A stretch of DNA of 64,000 nt from positions 1,860,001-1,924,000 of the forward strand of contig CM082587.2 of NCBI GenBank assembly GCA_040954595.2. The letters are read 5' to 3'. The notes under the pieces are model-generated. The model was not told the origin of the DNA. It saw nothing but the letters and a program-made list of their open reading frames with translations, and did no database searches. The stretch's first letter is position 1. Each line of letters opens with the position of its first letter. A program made the translations under genes and the position numbers. Positions 1 to 11,755 of this stretch are shown here, piece by piece. The DNA is from Balanoglossus misakiensis (Eukaryota > Hemichordata).

Positions 1-3000
1 CTCCAAATGAAAGGTCAAAGAGGTTATCGCGTAGTTATCCCTGTAGGTCGGCACATCTACTGCAATATGTCTCGGCTATTGTATAACACGTAATACGCGG
101 CTCATTGAAGGAAGATTGTGGAAAATCGAACGTCACACGCACAAATGAGAATAACAAGGATAAATTGCTGTCTTTTGTCAGAAAGATTTTGTAGTGTGTG
201 AGAAAGGGAGAGCAGGAAGAGATAACGTCTGGGAATGAGTCACGACTGCAGCTGTATTTAATGGCTACTTTTCTGAGGAGTCTCAGCTGAACATCTGAAA
301 ATTCGGATGGTCAGTGTAATTAATCACCTTGGAATAAAGTGAAATTTTATTTAAATGGACTGAGAACATGGCTTTAACGTGGTCTGCATAGAATTCGTTG
401 CCTACACACACCGTGGCAACCGTGGTTTGTGAGAACGGTCAAGTTGCTGGGTTACGTATATTTTACGCAAAAATATTTCAAAGCCTTTTTTGGTGAAAAC
501 TGTTGTAATAATTTCATCTTTCATTGAAATTTCAAGTTTTGAATAAAGCTAGTGTCCGATTTTCTTGAAATCATATGTACATGCAGTTGGTGAACAGATG
601 AGAAACAGATGAAACTGATCTCATGCATATGTATGTTATGCAAATGAACGAACATTGAATACGACTGGTGATATTAAACATCAACGCAACTCATCAGAAC
701 GTACAGTCATCTCAAAAATTAGTCTCGCAGAGTGCAATATTCTCTGAATAAAGTGATGCCACCAAGTACATGTAGACTGAACCTAAGATGAAAATTGTGC
801 CAGTCTGTGTATGTTCCATTTGAAATTCAAAATGCAGTAGACGTATTGGAAGGAAAAGGTTAATATTCTTGGTGCAACATTCCAATAAAACCCCTACAGA
901 TTCAATCAATGGTACATATCTGGGTACAATTACATGCGGCTTTTTTCTTCAATTTTATCGTGTCCATACTAATGAGGCATAGAATTCTCTAAGTATGTCA
1001 GCAATTTTCAGGCGATGTGTTTATCAACCAGAACCACTGACCCAAACATCGCATGACAACTCTTGTTACTCCGCTGTCCTATTTGGAGAGAGAGAAAACG
1101 TTGTGCTTTCATTAAATCCATCAAGTTTTGTTTTCATCATCGAGATGTCTGTAGACCAAACCTTTTTCTAGAGAGAATTATTTTAGCCCGGGTTGGGTAC
1201 TGGTTAAATTTTGCCAATGTGAACAACACAACTGTCATTCAGAACATCACATGAGGTTGTGTGTAGAAACTGTTTCTTGTACAGGTCAGCAGGTATGCCA
1301 CACTGTAGCTTCTAACAATTCTCATTACGATATTGTAATATAGTCACATCGCTGATTAAACACATACTGAACACAGTTCATCGCTGCAGGGAATATCAGA
1401 GCCCGCTTCAAGAATGTGATACGCTTTGACTTGATCTACATTGTCCAGTTTAATTTTATTTTGCTGTTTAGGTTTCTGATCAGAATTGGCTTCCCTATTA
1501 ATGTTTACATATGTAGGTCAGGGCTCAGACTTCGTTCAGTCCAGCAGTGAATTGACAAGAGACAATTTGTCGATGTTTGTGATGAAACCAAGGAAGACAT
1601 GTACATTCACCATTGTCTGTTTTCATTTTTTCGAGTAAATCGTCCACTGACTGTGTTTTGTCGGTTTTCTCTGTCAAAGACGAACGAAAAATCAAAATGG
1701 AAAACTTCGATCACTTTTAATCAAAAGTTGGAAGAAACGTTGATGTAGTTCATATCATTTTTGCTGAATACTGTTGTGACCTAGATAGGAAAACAACTGT
1801 CGTATCTCAAGAAATAGTCGCCGTTTCACGTTAAGATATCTATAATAACATGTTCCATCAGGTGTTTATTGTGGTAGCTATCTTTCATTTTCCCTGTGTA
1901 TACCATGCATAGTGTTGCCATGGGTACGTCACTAAGACTTGTTTTCCATGGACTCACCAAACCACATCATGTCCACACACAAAAAGAAATGCCGCCTCAT
2001 TTGCAACCAGGCCGCCTGCAATATTTTCACCCCAGACATTGTCAAGAAGTGCGTACTCTTTTTCGTAATGGCCCTCAATTTAACCTACATATTATTTTTT
2101 TCTCGCCCACCACCTGTCCATCCATTTCCTTTCATGATATTAAAGTCTTCAGAATCAGATGCTGAGTGCCATAAAAAGTGCTCGTAATCAGGTTGCATGT
2201 CACTTGACTCAGTCGGGTAAGCGGTACATACAGTTACTAGGTTCGGGATATGTGTGACAAAGTTCACACTTCTACATGTCAAGAAATCAGATCCAACCCG
2301 TGTCTGAATTGAAATATAAATTTTAATTTAAAAGTAAAGTTACATCAGTCCTGATTCTTACTTGTAAACATAGCCATAAAACAGAAATGGTGAATATTTT
2401 ACAAAAAAGGAGATGGCGAGAGTAGAAAATCGGCTATATTCCTTGACTGTTCATAATTTCCTGTGAAAGATTCACTTAGGGACTGCTAGTTTCCCGAGAT
2501 AGCGGTAGTGCACGTAAAAAAAATTGTGACATCAGTCATTGATGGATTAAAGAGATCCTTTCCACCGATTCACTAGAAATCACTGACCATTAATGCATTC
2601 TCAACAGATGTCTGATGGTGCGTGTAATCCTGTCTGTGCTTAGGTCCAGCTTTATAAATTTGCTTGTGATTTTTTGACAAGTCATTTTCCTGCTTAGCTA
2701 TCAATTTCCTCTGAGTTGCCACATGAGTGACTTCAGCTCCTCCGTAAGATCTTGATGTCTTTTCTGGCAGCGTTCCATCTTCTCCTTGCCTGTGTCGGAA
2801 GAAACATGCGTTTCTTAGAAGAAATTAAGCGTTCATGATACCTCTCTCAATTTTGCCAATGGAGGGGGCACTCTTTGCACTTTCGGATCAATGTGGTTTC
2901 TTTCATTTTGAGACCACCAGGTGGCAGTAGTCTATCTCGCGGTTGAATTTCAACATTTTCCCCCCTCACTGATGATTCAATTGTCACATTCTATACATCT

Positions 3001-3266
3001 TAAAACCGAGAGTGAAAATGAGATAACAGTAATCAAGGGCTAACAAAAGTGACACATTTCACCAGCCATTGTAACTGGAATTAACCAATTTCCGTAATTT
3101 GTATACCATTACGGAACTAATTACATGCATTATATAGTTTTACGTCAGTGTTTACAAAAAAATCACGAGTATTACATTTCACTGTGTACTTATACTACAG
3201 TTGCTTTCAATGGATAATACACAATTAATTGACAGTTCCTTTTTTGTTTCCTCTTTTATTTTACAG
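1..3266 (+). other. Upstream intronic sequence of the HS2ST1-like gene
   Basis: This stretch ends in a pyrimidine-rich tract and ACAG acceptor at 3266, directly before the first recognisable HS2ST1 exon. I searched it by eye for the 5' part of HS2ST, especially the PAPS-binding segment around the KTAST motif, and did not find it. It is therefore best read as a large intron, with the earlier exons before the window. The short open frames in it show no family resemblance and no splice-site support. Confidence 0.5.
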
Positions 3267-4913
3267 TCAAAATTCGTTCAAAATGTAACCACTTGGAATG
3301 CCAAAAAACCAGCTTTCTATCATGGGCATTTAGCTTTCTTAGATTTTTCAAGGTAAGCTTCTCCTTTTACTGAACAATTTGCCTGCTCTCTACAATATTA
3401 GAGTTGTATATGAATAAAGTAAATAGAAGATATTTTTTGAATATTACTCTGTACAGAGTAAAAATGACTTAGAATAAGAAAGCATTTGACTGGTTTCGCA
3501 TATTCTTGATTTCATTTTTTGTTGACATCTTCTCTTGTCTCTCTACAGATTTGGCGTCACACAGAAGCCACTGTATATAAACATTATCAGAAAACCTTTA
3601 GACAGACTAGTTTCCTATTATTATTTTGTAAGATATGGGGATGACTTCAGACCACACCTCAAACGCAGGAGGTCAGGTGACTCACAGGTTAGTCATCACA
3701 CTCAGTCACATGACACACATGTGACTAAAAAGCTGATAATATGGCATTTTTTTATTTGAATGCTGAAGAAATCTTGAAATTCCTTCTTACAATACTTCAT
3801 TTCAATACGGAATACTTTCTTTAGTGCAATGAAAGCTTTGACTTGAGTGGTGGTCTTGGATCAGATTTGCGGACAAAAAGAACTTTCAAACATGTTCCCT
3901 TTTTTTATTGTGCAGATTTTTGATGATTGTGTTGCGAAAGATGAGCAAGAATGTCAGCCTGAAAAACTTTGGCTACAAGTACCATTTTTCTGTGGTCATT
4001 CTCAGGAATGCTGGTAAGAAATGGATGTAGTAGTTCTCTATGACCCCCTTTCTCTGTCTACCTCTGTCTGTCCTTCCGTCTGTCTGTCTGTCTGTCTGTC
4101 CGTGTCTGCTCCTCCTCCTTCTCTTCATTCATCTCTGACCATGCGATCGGTCTGTACAGAAACGAAACTTCTGTACAATTCATAACAGCCAGCATATTGT
4201 ATAAGCATACATCTCTGCACACAAGGAATTTCCATTAAAATATATTATGTTTCACTTCTCTGCAGGCGGCCTGGTAGCAAGTGGGCATTAGAGGAAGCAA
4301 AACACAATCTGGTGGAACATTTTTTCCTGGTCGGTGTGACTGAACAATTGGAGGAGTTTATTGCGGTGTTGGAGGCCAGTTTACCAAGCATGTTCCGTGG
4401 TTCTATGGAGAGATTTCAAACAGGTACTGTTTTGACAAAAAATCACAGCTTGATTGGTGATGTCACTTGATTGGTGATGTCAGCAGTCCACCAAGAAATG
4501 GCGGCTTATTGTCAGAGTAGTGAATATTTAAACAGAATCATTTCAGTTGGTGTATTAGCGTCAAGAAATCAATGCATTAAAGTGAATTTGGGGAACGATG
4601 TGCTTGTAGTACATGGCTGTATGTTCATCCTTGCTTTCCCAATTGGGAGCCACAGTGCCAGTAACGCTATTTTCTCCCCACTTTCCTTCCAGGCGGCAAG
4701 TCGCACCTACGGAAAACTTCCAACAAACAGCAGCCCTCAGAAGCAACAATAGCAAAATTTCATCGGTCTGAAATTTGGCAGATGGAGAATGAATTCTATG
4801 AATTCGCAGTGGAACAATTTGAACATGTTAAAAGGAGGACTATAAAAATAGTGGATGGGAAGATAGTACCAGTACCCCAGCAATTCATGTATGAAAAGAT
4901 TCGCCCAAGATAG
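3267..4913 (+). CDS. HS2ST1: Heparan sulfate 2-O-sulfotransferase 1, 3' five exons (5' end outside the window)
   Basis: HS2ST transfers sulfate from PAPS to C2 of iduronic (or glucuronic) acid in heparan sulfate, in the Golgi lumen. Five exons join in frame with GT-AG borders: 3267-3352, 3549-3687, 3916-4013, 4266-4423 and 4693-4913 (stop TAG). The translation follows vertebrate HS2ST1 almost without gaps: FVQNVTTW and FYHGHLAFLDF in the first exon, IRKPLDRLVSYYYFVR (the 3'-phosphosulfate-binding segment) in the second, EKLWLQVPFFCGHSQECW in the third, VGVTEQLEEFI in the fourth, and KSHLRKT, IWQMENEFYEFA and a C-terminal YEKIRPR in the last. The catalytic N-terminal part with the KTAST loop is missing because it lies upstream of the window. 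It converges on the C9orf78 gene. Identification is firm; exon borders rest on splice consensus and frame continuity. Confidence 0.93.
4062..4106. repeat. CTGT-rich simple repeat in an HS2ST1 intron
   Basis: Imperfect CTGT/CTGTC tandem tract within the intron between 4013 and 4266. It contributes to a pyrimidine-rich intron; no other role is apparent. Confidence 0.7.
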
Positions 4914-7605
4914 AAGTTAACCTTTCATTGGGACAATTATACTCATGGCACCAAAGTTCAACATAGAAGTCTTGTGAATGTGAACTTCTGTGTCAATATG
5001 AGGTCTTTATTTATAACTGTCAGCATGGGAAATTCCGACTGCAGTGATGTCTGAAAAACGGCAAAGATTTCGTGGGCTGACAGTAGGACATCTGTAAACA
5101 ATAACTGTGATATATAAATTATTATGAAGTTAGGTGGCTTTTTTCAATTAATAATACGGCTACTGGGGTAATGGCTTGTAATTGGTCAACAGCAGTCACA
5201 TGATTTGACCCTGCTTTTGAGTTTTATTTAAAGCACCCTGATAAGTTTAATCTAAAGCACCAGTTAGTCACGTACAATTAATTTAACAGGTATTTTACTT
5301 TAATTAGGCTGAACGTAACTGCAATTGTTTCCCTCTTTAACGGTTGATCTTTAGAATGCCAGACTTTTAGCATGTTTCCATAGGGGAACGAAACTTGAAA
5401 CTGTGTTTCTATAGGGGAACAACCAGATTCTGCCGTAGTTCTTTGTAGGTGCTTGTAGACTTCCGAACACAGGAATGCACAAAATGGTTCCAACACTCAG
5501 GCATATAATATCCATGTTGGGAATTTCCTCTTCCAGGACAATGCATGCTGACATTATGCTCATCCTCTTGTCAATATAATATAAAAAAAATTATTGTCAC
5601 TTTAATATTTCTTGCTTCCAAATAATAGAATGCAGTCATATCTGTGTATAATAGCGACTGAACATTTAAGACTCTTCCTAGATCAGCTGTTCAATGAACT
5701 AGCATCACCCCACATGTGTCACAGTTGAGAGATGATTTTCGTAGGAAATTAGTTTCATTGTCAGTAGGAAAGTGAGGTCTGTTGAAATTGGTCGGAGTGA
5801 TGTCCGTTTAGTCAGGACTTGAGCGGGCAGTGTGGCAATATGCCATCTTGTTGTCGTCATTGTTTTTTTTTTCTTTTAACTCCACTGCATGGACCTTTCC
5901 TAACCAGTTCACAAGAAGATGCTCTCCAATGACATAACATATCTAGGCATTGTTGGTTGGGTCTAATATTTTCTCAAAGTGGAAATCAAAACCTTGCACA
6001 TAACATGATCGGATCAGCATACACGAGAAACACAAAGATAATGGAGGATCAGAAATATTGCAGCTGCATGTACATATCTTGTAGGTTTCAATTTCTCTCT
6101 TCTACATAATTTAGGATTTACATTTGACCAGAGAGTTAGCGTAGGATTTTCACAATTCCTGCCCAGGTTTTTAGATTGTGCATCTGTTATTTTGTGTCCC
6201 GTCTCTGTGCAGAGATTTTTTTAGAATCAGAACAGAATATTTATTGTTTAACCAGAATCTGGTTTAACAAAGTAAATTTAGCAAAATCAGGAGTAAATGT
6301 AATTGGGCGGAGTTATTTGCAGTGGTTTCAAATTGTTTTGGGCAAGGTAGGAATTCTAGTACAAGACAGGGTTTTTCAGAAGGCCTGGTCATGTCGTTTT
6401 TTAGTGTATGACAAACAACGAGAATATAAAACGGGCTTTTGTCAACATGTTGTTAAAATACAAATCAGGGGTAAACCATTCAATAATAGGGGAGGTGCTT
6501 GAGTACTTTCAGCAAGCTACTTTATTCAGTCTTCTTGTGAAGTTAGATTTTCATGCGACTTAGAGGTACCTGGTCACTAATTTAGCCACGGTTACCACGG
6601 AAAGTTAAGATCTGACCAAACAGCGATGTTTGTGGGGCAGACATGCTTATAAAAAAAGTTTGCCCCAAATGGTCATTCGAAGGCTTAGATATGCCATATT
6701 ACTATACTGTATATGGGCACATGCAAATGAAGGGTGATTTTATACCTTTAAGTCAAGCAGAGCCAGAAACAAGGATGAGACTATGAATTGAAATATGCAT
6801 GTTACACAGTCCACATTCAAGCCAACCCTCCCCTTTCCTCAGAACCCCCTCCCCCTCCACCCACCCACCCACCTACCATACAAGAGATTACTATAATGGT
6901 GTATTACATATGTGTGGTGTTCTGTATAATGTGGAAATTTGATTGGTGTGAAATCATGTGTGTGTAAAAATAGCTGACAATCTTAGTATGCAAACAGGGA
7001 TTATTCATAAATTAAAAAAATGGGTCGTAAATTTGAATATTTATCAATGTTATAGTATTTTCCCGTGAAAATTTTGTACAAAAAATGCACAAGATATTTA
7101 TTTTCAGCTTGCTTAAAACGTTTACATTTCAGTGTATAATTATTTTTTTTTTCATTTTATGCCAGTGTGAGCAGGTGCGTATTAATTTTTTTAGTTTATG
7201 CAAGTCACGAAATTTAGAGCAAAATTTATTGTTTGATAATGATTTTCAGAAAACAGGCTCGCTTTGTTCTTGATGTACTCTGGAACCTGGCTTGAGTGAT
7301 GCTCCTCTCCAACTTGCCAAGCGAAGGCACTGTCACACTGGAGAAGTTATTTTTCACAAATATATGCAAATAAGTACCTTTTCTCAGTTTACTTGGTGAC
7401 TTTGAATTTGATTCCTCGTTGTATGTTTACAGTGCTGCATCAGAGAAAGGGGAAAAATCATTGGCTATTTCCAGTCACTTCATCTAAGCCATTGTTTCTT
7501 CAGAACCAAATTGAAATAAAAGGCATCTTGGAATCATAAGTCATGGGAAACAACACCCATGGTGATTTTAATTTCAGATTTTCACGGATCAACAATGCGT
7601 TGTAC

Positions 7606-7693
7606 ATGTAAGACCAATCTGATTAAAATCAGATGTAGGGAACGGCGACGTCGCCGTTCCCTACCTCTGATTTTAATCAGATTGATGTAAGAC
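7606..7693. mobile_element. 70-bp near-perfect palindrome flanked by 9-bp direct repeats (MITE/foldback-like insertion)
   Basis: Bases 7615-7684 form an inverted repeat with its axis between 7649 and 7650 and no loop. All 35 pairs match except one (7634/7665). The centre is GGCGACGTCGCC. The element is bounded exactly by the direct repeat ATGTAAGAC at 7606-7614 and 7685-7693, the pattern expected of a target-site duplication. There is no coding capacity. A small non-autonomous DNA transposon remnant fits best; nine-base duplications are typical of, among others, Mutator-like elements, but the family cannot be assigned from this copy. Confidence 0.7.
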
Positions 7694-7956
7694 ATAATAT
7701 TCTCCAGTTTGAAAACAGCCATTAGAAATATTGCATTCTGCCAAGAAAATGCAAAACAGTGGTGAATAAAGATGATTTTAGCTCTTACAGGTAATTCTTG
7801 GGATGTGTGTGTACATGTACAACCCCCAAATGGAATACATTATACCATCTGTATAATGACACTATAACATCATATACAGAATGGTTGTAACCATGTAGGG
7901 GTTGTCAGAACATCCATGAAAAAAATACTGCGAGTCAATTATCAGTGAATTCATCC

Positions 7957-7962
7957 TTTATT
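7957..7962 (-). promoter_or_regulatory. Candidate polyadenylation signal for C9orf78
   Basis: TTTATT on the plus strand reads AATAAA on the minus strand, about 420 bases past the C9orf78 stop codon. It is a plausible position, but a hexamer in AT-rich DNA is weak evidence alone. Confidence 0.35.
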
Positions 7963-8379
7963 CATACATTTTAAATCTCATAAGTGACTAAAACCTGTCT
8001 GGTACAACAGGAAACAAGTGACAACATGATACACTGGACAGGAAGAATAATGGCCCTGACCCAATCTTTATAATTAAAACACAGGCACGATACTTTCTGA
8101 ATTGAGTCTATGACACGTATGACACATAAAATATCAGACAATTATGTCATACAATTCTGCTTAATACTGTCAGCAGAGGTAACAGTTTCTGTTCTCCGAG
8201 ACTGGCACTGTTCTGTCCTCTGTAAATTTCACTGATGTGCTGCTCGTACTAGACCCTCTGGCTTACAACCCTTTTTGCAGTATGGCTGCTTTTGCCAATT
8301 ACTGGTGTTGCATACAGCCATTTAATGAAAGAAGGGAAAACAAAGAAAAATATTTTGCCACATAAAAAGGAATAAATAA

Positions 8380-11366
8380 TCAGTATCTTCTAAGAGCTTT
8401 CTTGAATCTCTCATAGTGGAAATCATCGGTGGCCTTTTCTTCTTTGCGCAGTCTCTTCTTTGGTGGTGATGCTGGACCTGGTCATGTACAAAAATAACAG
8501 ACAAGAAACGTTAGTAAGTTTATCATTGTCATCCTCTTTATACTCCTGCAGTTCAATCAGTAATGAAATGCCAAAACGGATAATAGCTGTAGCGTTATTT
8601 TGAGAAAAAACATTACCTTACAAACCCTTAAAGCCAGGCTGCTTACACCATTAGAGCCCATGCATCTTTGAAAAACATACCCTACACGTATGCATGCCTA
8701 TGTACATGTCACATTTCTGAGAGACAACAACCCAGTTTTTAGATGATCTTGCTATTCACCTGCATTAATTAATATGTTACCCACACCTTAAATTCTGATG
8801 TGGAATAAGTTATAAAGGTTTTTCATATGATGTGTAACAATGTTCATTTTATGACAATGGTCACCATGATGCAAAGCTATGAGAATCCAAATCTGAGGAA
8901 ATCTGTCAACTCACTTGTCCACTCTGTGCTCAGGGTGACAAAAGACAGGGAAAAGTCAAAAACACAACTATAAGTACAACATGTTTATTAGTTCTAGCCA
9001 CAAATCTTTCAAATTACAAATCCTTCCATTGCTGGAAATGTTTGAATTTTAGACCAAGGTGAAAGTGCATGTGTACACAACAAAAACTGACTACATTGCC
9101 ATGGAAACTTACGTGGGTGTTCGGCGTCTCCGACGACAACAGGGCGTGGTTTCGGTGCAGGCTCTTCTTTCTTGACTTTTGGCACGTGTGTGTCTTCTCG
9201 TAAAACTGCAATCAATGAGAGGGGGGTGATGTAGACTATAAGTTTCTGAGTATCCAACATTTGACATATATACAATACATACACACACAGAAATACTCGG
9301 ATAATTTCAAACACCTAGACTTACATCTAGAATGCTGGACATAATTGACGGCCATATTAGCCGGTGCAAACGACATCTCATTTTTCTGTTTCATTCTTTC
9401 GTGCAAAAGTCTTTGCTTGGCATCTTCTGTGGCTTCAATGTTCTTAATTTTTGCACTGAAGAAGCAAAAAAGAGAGAGACAATGATGGCATGTGTTGTTA
9501 CTTTCAACAATGCAAAGTCTGTTCATGATAGTTTTTTTTTAGCAAATTAATAACTTTAGCTCAGGCAATTTGATCCCTTGCTAGTATATCACTGTAAAAA
9601 GCGCCACCAACTTACTCAATGCCAAGATCCACTTCAGGAATACCAGATAACATCTGATTGGATAACATTTCTTCTGACCTCGCGGTTGACGCAACTTTTA
9701 GTCTGTCTGGAAGTTCATATAGCAGATCCTGGCCTGTTTTCACTCTACACAAAGAATTTTATAAAAAGGAAGCACAAACATTCATAAAAGTTCACAAAGG
9801 CATGAATTCTCACGTTCTTTCCCCAAATCTTTCCATATCATGTGACTGCTGCATGGAGAACACAGCAGCAGAATTCACGAGAGAGGCCTCTTTTGAGAAA
9901 GGCAATCAACGTCTGTGACGTAAACCATTTTCTGAAAATGGTTTGCTTTGTGTTGACTTGAAATGTTATGCCCTAGCTCACCTCTCTCCTTCTCCATCTT
10001 CACCAGCCTTTGCCCTAAAATCAAAAATCTTTTTACTCATGAATCTTAAATGCCCTTCTTTTTAAATATAACAAATCCGTTTATCTACTTTATACTACTT
10101 CATAAGAAAATCAACTGACTTCTACTGAAGTTACAAAAATGACAAAAAAGTGAAAATATTAACTTTCTGGCTTCTTCTTTTGTGAGCTCTTTTCCTTTTT
10201 TCTTTGCCATCTGTTCTTCGATATATTTCATCCTGGAATTATAAAAATTATCAGTTACCAACATGATCAAGACATTGATTTGTTTACTTGTTTTTCTCTT
10301 AGTAATCTATATACCTATATACCAGTGAGTACCAGGTTTAAAGACTCACATGTCAGCATCTTCGTCTCGTCTGTTTGTTTCGGCAGCAAACGTACTTCCC
10401 ATGTCAACCACATCTCTGTCTTGGTCCTCTTGAGATCTGCAAACAGAAAAGCAGCAGAAATGTCCATGAAATTGCGAAAAATTGTGAAACTGGAAACCTA
10501 GACTGGCCCAGATTTTGCATTTAATAGATGTGTCTAAGGGCGAGGTTTGTCTCAACCGTCGTCTTGGAAACACAGTGGGTTTACAAGTATGACACCTCTG
10601 ATTGGACTGCTGTCGATTTCCATGACCTCTCCACATTACCTGTCTCTGTTTCTGTCCTTCACTTTACTCATGTCAACAAGTCCTCCTGTTTCCATCTTGA
10701 AAGGGTCATTCTACAATGGCAAAAATACATGGCATGTAAATGCATGTATGTTACTCCATTCAACCCCCACCCCTCTAGTGCAAGACCAGCTACTGTCTGT
10801 GGTTCTGTATTCACATTATTGTGTATGCTAGTGTAACTATGTTAAAACACAACTCACCGAAACTAATTCTCCAACTTTTGTGACTTTCTTGCCATATGCC
10901 AATCCTACAGCACTGAAACAAACACAATAACAGAAAGTTTATTGTTATGGGAATGTACATTTACATCGTACTTGCAAAGATCTGCTGCCTGTACCCAAAT
11001 TTACATAGCAATATGGACTTACCTTACACCCTTGGGTCTTTCTCTGAATTTTTGTGCTTCTTTTGTCTCTTGTAAGATTGTCCTGAAATAGAATATGTAG
11101 CATCACAGTGAGAGTGATATCCCATTGATTACAAGTTAATTGACTTGAGGGCCTGTGCAAAGGACACTGTACACACGGAATATGAAGTCCCAATGGGCGA
11201 TCGCATGTATACCAATGGGGCGATCCGTCTTTAAACGGACTGAGCAGTACAGTCAAAGCATAAAGCGTTGTAATTACCTCATATCAGATGTAGAATCATC
11301 TTCTTCTGACGAAGAATCGCTTGAATGTCGACGCCGACGGAACTGTTTACGTTTGCTCGACGCCAT
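8380..11366 (-). CDS. C9orf78: C9orf78/TLS1 homologue (spliceosome-associated protein), 11 exons
   Basis: Eleven exons in transcription order: 11366-11278, 11082-11023, 10912-10858, 10710-10640, 10436-10350, 10232-10164, 10014-9982, 9744-9616, 9455-9325, 9205-9113 and 8477-8380. They total 915 nt, giving 304 residues against 289 in human. The start encodes MASSKRKQFRRRRHSS, matching the basic N-terminus of the family. Diagnostic blocks are NDPFKMETGGLVDM, TFAAETNRRDEDADM, LSNQMLSGIPEVDLGI, AKIKNIEATEDAK, FAPANMAVNYVQH, and the C-terminal KATDDFHYERFKK ending RRY. The protein is charged and probably largely disordered. In humans it binds the BRR2 helicase and affects splice-site choice; the fission yeast relative is Tls1. 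Exon 8 was placed at the GTGTAG acceptor because only that choice keeps frame and restores the conserved YELP block. Exon 6 uses a weaker donor (GTTAAT). Identification is firm. Confidence 0.93.
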
Positions 11367-11755
11367 ATTTACTCATTTGCATTTCCGGGTCGTCAGTTTC
11401 CTTCAACGAAATAATCGAATGAGATTGACATTGGTGGCGCTCTCTCGGTTATCCAGCGGAGGGTTGCTATGGCCACGCAGAGACAATATATTTTTTTCAA
11501 AACGATCGATTGACACAGACATAATAGGTAATATAAATGTGAGTTTATTAAAGAATGTACGTCTACCAGGCTAGGAAAAGGCTAGTGACCTCCCAATGCT
11601 CAGCTACGTCGCCAAGTTTTGTTCAGGCGACATGTGTCAAAGTACGTTGTCTTAGATTGCAACTGTCGTGCAGTACAAACGTTTGGAAAGTTGAACATCC
11701 CCGCATTGGAGATCAATGCATCTCTAGTTAAACTTATAGGGATACTTCGCCATGT
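11367..11755. other. Short intergenic gap: C9orf78 promoter side and GT12 gene 3' UTR
   Basis: This interval separates the C9orf78 start from the stop of the first GT12 gene, both on the minus strand. The 5' UTR and promoter of C9orf78 must lie here. No TATA box is obvious. The minus-strand AATAAA at 11544-11549 would end the upstream GT12 transcript. Confidence 0.5.
11544..11549 (-). promoter_or_regulatory. Candidate polyadenylation signal of the first GT12 gene
   Basis: AATAAA on the minus strand, roughly 210 bases past the stop codon at 11756 and before the C9orf78 start. The spacing is suitable for a short 3' UTR. Confidence 0.45.

Larger units (their letters stand above)
4914..8379. other. 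Intergenic region between convergent HS2ST1 and C9orf78, including both 3' UTRs
   Basis: No coding exon is recognisable here. It should contain the 3' UTR of HS2ST1 at its left end and that of C9orf78 at its right end, since the genes converge. It carries AT-rich sequence, a short C-rich tract near 6830-6875, and the 70-bp palindromic insertion at 7615-7684. The open frames of about 60-110 codons match no family I know and lack splice support. Confidence 0.6.

Noticed and set aside
9922-9944. 23-bp palindrome AAACCATTTTC-T-GAAAATGGTTT in a C9orf78 intron
   Set aside because: Real inverted repeat, but short, AT-rich and without flanking duplications or context, so no element or function is claimed.
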